A stretch of DNA of 64,000 bases from contig NW_019091368.1 in assembly GCF_001949145.1 (NCBI RefSeq), positions 3,383,296 through 3,447,295 of the forward strand, in the 5' to 3' direction. Shown in pieces: positions 63,823 through 64,000 of the stretch. How positions within the stretch are numbered: the first letter of the stretch is position 1; the number at the start of each line of letters is the position of its first letter. The DNA is from Acanthaster planci (taxonomy: Eukaryota > Echinodermata > Asteroidea > Valvatida > Acanthasteridae). A model generated the notes under the pieces. It did no database searches. It saw nothing but the letters and a program-made list of their open reading frames with translations, and was not told where the DNA came from. A program made the position numbers and the translations under genes.

Positions 63823-63990
63823 TGATGTTGGCTCAAGCGCGCGAATCCCGATGTGTTTCTTAATAACTTGATTTACAAGCTTCCCTGGCCCGGATGGGCT
63901 AACTGGGACGATAAATTAGCCAAAATGTGGATTCTGCTCACTTTTCACACAGTTTATCAACCCCAAAAGGCTTTATTTTCCTTGTTGGAG
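63823..63990 (+). other. Candidate exon at the right edge (coding or UTR)
   Basis: A strong acceptor (branch-like CTTACTCAT, then ATCTCTCAG ending at 63822) is followed 168 bases later by a consensus donor (GGAG|GTAAGTG, GT at 63991). One frame is open across nearly the whole interval and through the donor, reading CWLKRANPDVFLNNLIYK then LPWPGWANWDDKLAKMW. Its first codon at the acceptor would be TGA, so the exon would have to be untranslated at its 5' end, with ATG at about 63924 (MWILLTFHTVYQPQKALFSL). Otherwise a later acceptor must be used. No family is recognised. Confidence 0.22.
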
Positions 63991-64000
63991 GTAAGTGTCA

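Noticed and set aside
1-64000. CRISPR arrays, bacterial operons, rRNA genes
   Set aside because: No regularly spaced direct repeats and no operon-like coding density were seen; exon-intron structure and animal-specific families rule out a prokaryotic source. No rRNA-like sequence was noticed.

Overview
The window looks like animal nuclear DNA, mostly non-coding, AT-leaning (I estimate a little over 40% GC) and rich in small palindromic repeats. Only two protein-coding loci can be named with confidence. One is the 5' part of a Wnt5 gene on the minus strand, with two coding exons at 8672-8736 and 4898-5169. The other is a complete Fbxl14 (Partner-of-paired type F-box/LRR) coding region on the plus strand at 25321-26511. 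The protein families, the split-gene structure and the strong over-use of the octamers TACATGTA and TAGGCCTA suggest a marine invertebrate deuterostome, perhaps an echinoderm or hemichordate. The organism call is inference.

Layout. Positions 1-4897 are the start of Wnt5 intron 2; the remaining Wnt5 exons lie beyond the left edge. Wnt5 exon 2 is at 4898-5169, intron 1 at 5170-8671, and the short signal-peptide exon at 8672-8736. A GC-rich leader and promoter area follows to about 9.2 kb. From about 9.2 to 24.9 kb there is a gene-poor spacer shared by the two divergent genes, holding two miniature inverted-repeat elements and possible regulatory motif clusters. Fbxl14 follows with a promoter-like stretch (CCAAT, two CACGTG E-boxes) just upstream. 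From about 26.6 kb to the right edge I can name no gene. This half holds miniature transposon-like elements (38.5, 41.8, 46.8 and 61.0 kb), a long TTCG microsatellite (39.7 kb), an inverted pair of 50-bp repeats (38.4 and 43.7 kb) and a few weak exon candidates (31.6, 47.3 and 63.8 kb).

How the genes relate. Wnt5 (left, minus) and Fbxl14 (right, plus) are divergent, with start codons about 16.6 kb apart. Human WNT5B and FBXL14 on 12p13.33 are also adjacent and head to head, so this looks like retained ancestral microsynteny. Wnt5 is a secreted ligand for non-canonical Wnt signalling. Fbxl14 is the substrate receptor of an SCF ubiquitin ligase known to target Snail-, Slug- and Twist-class EMT regulators. 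Shared regulation across the spacer is plausible but not shown by sequence alone. I found no CRISPR array, rRNA, convincing tRNA or intact autonomous transposon.
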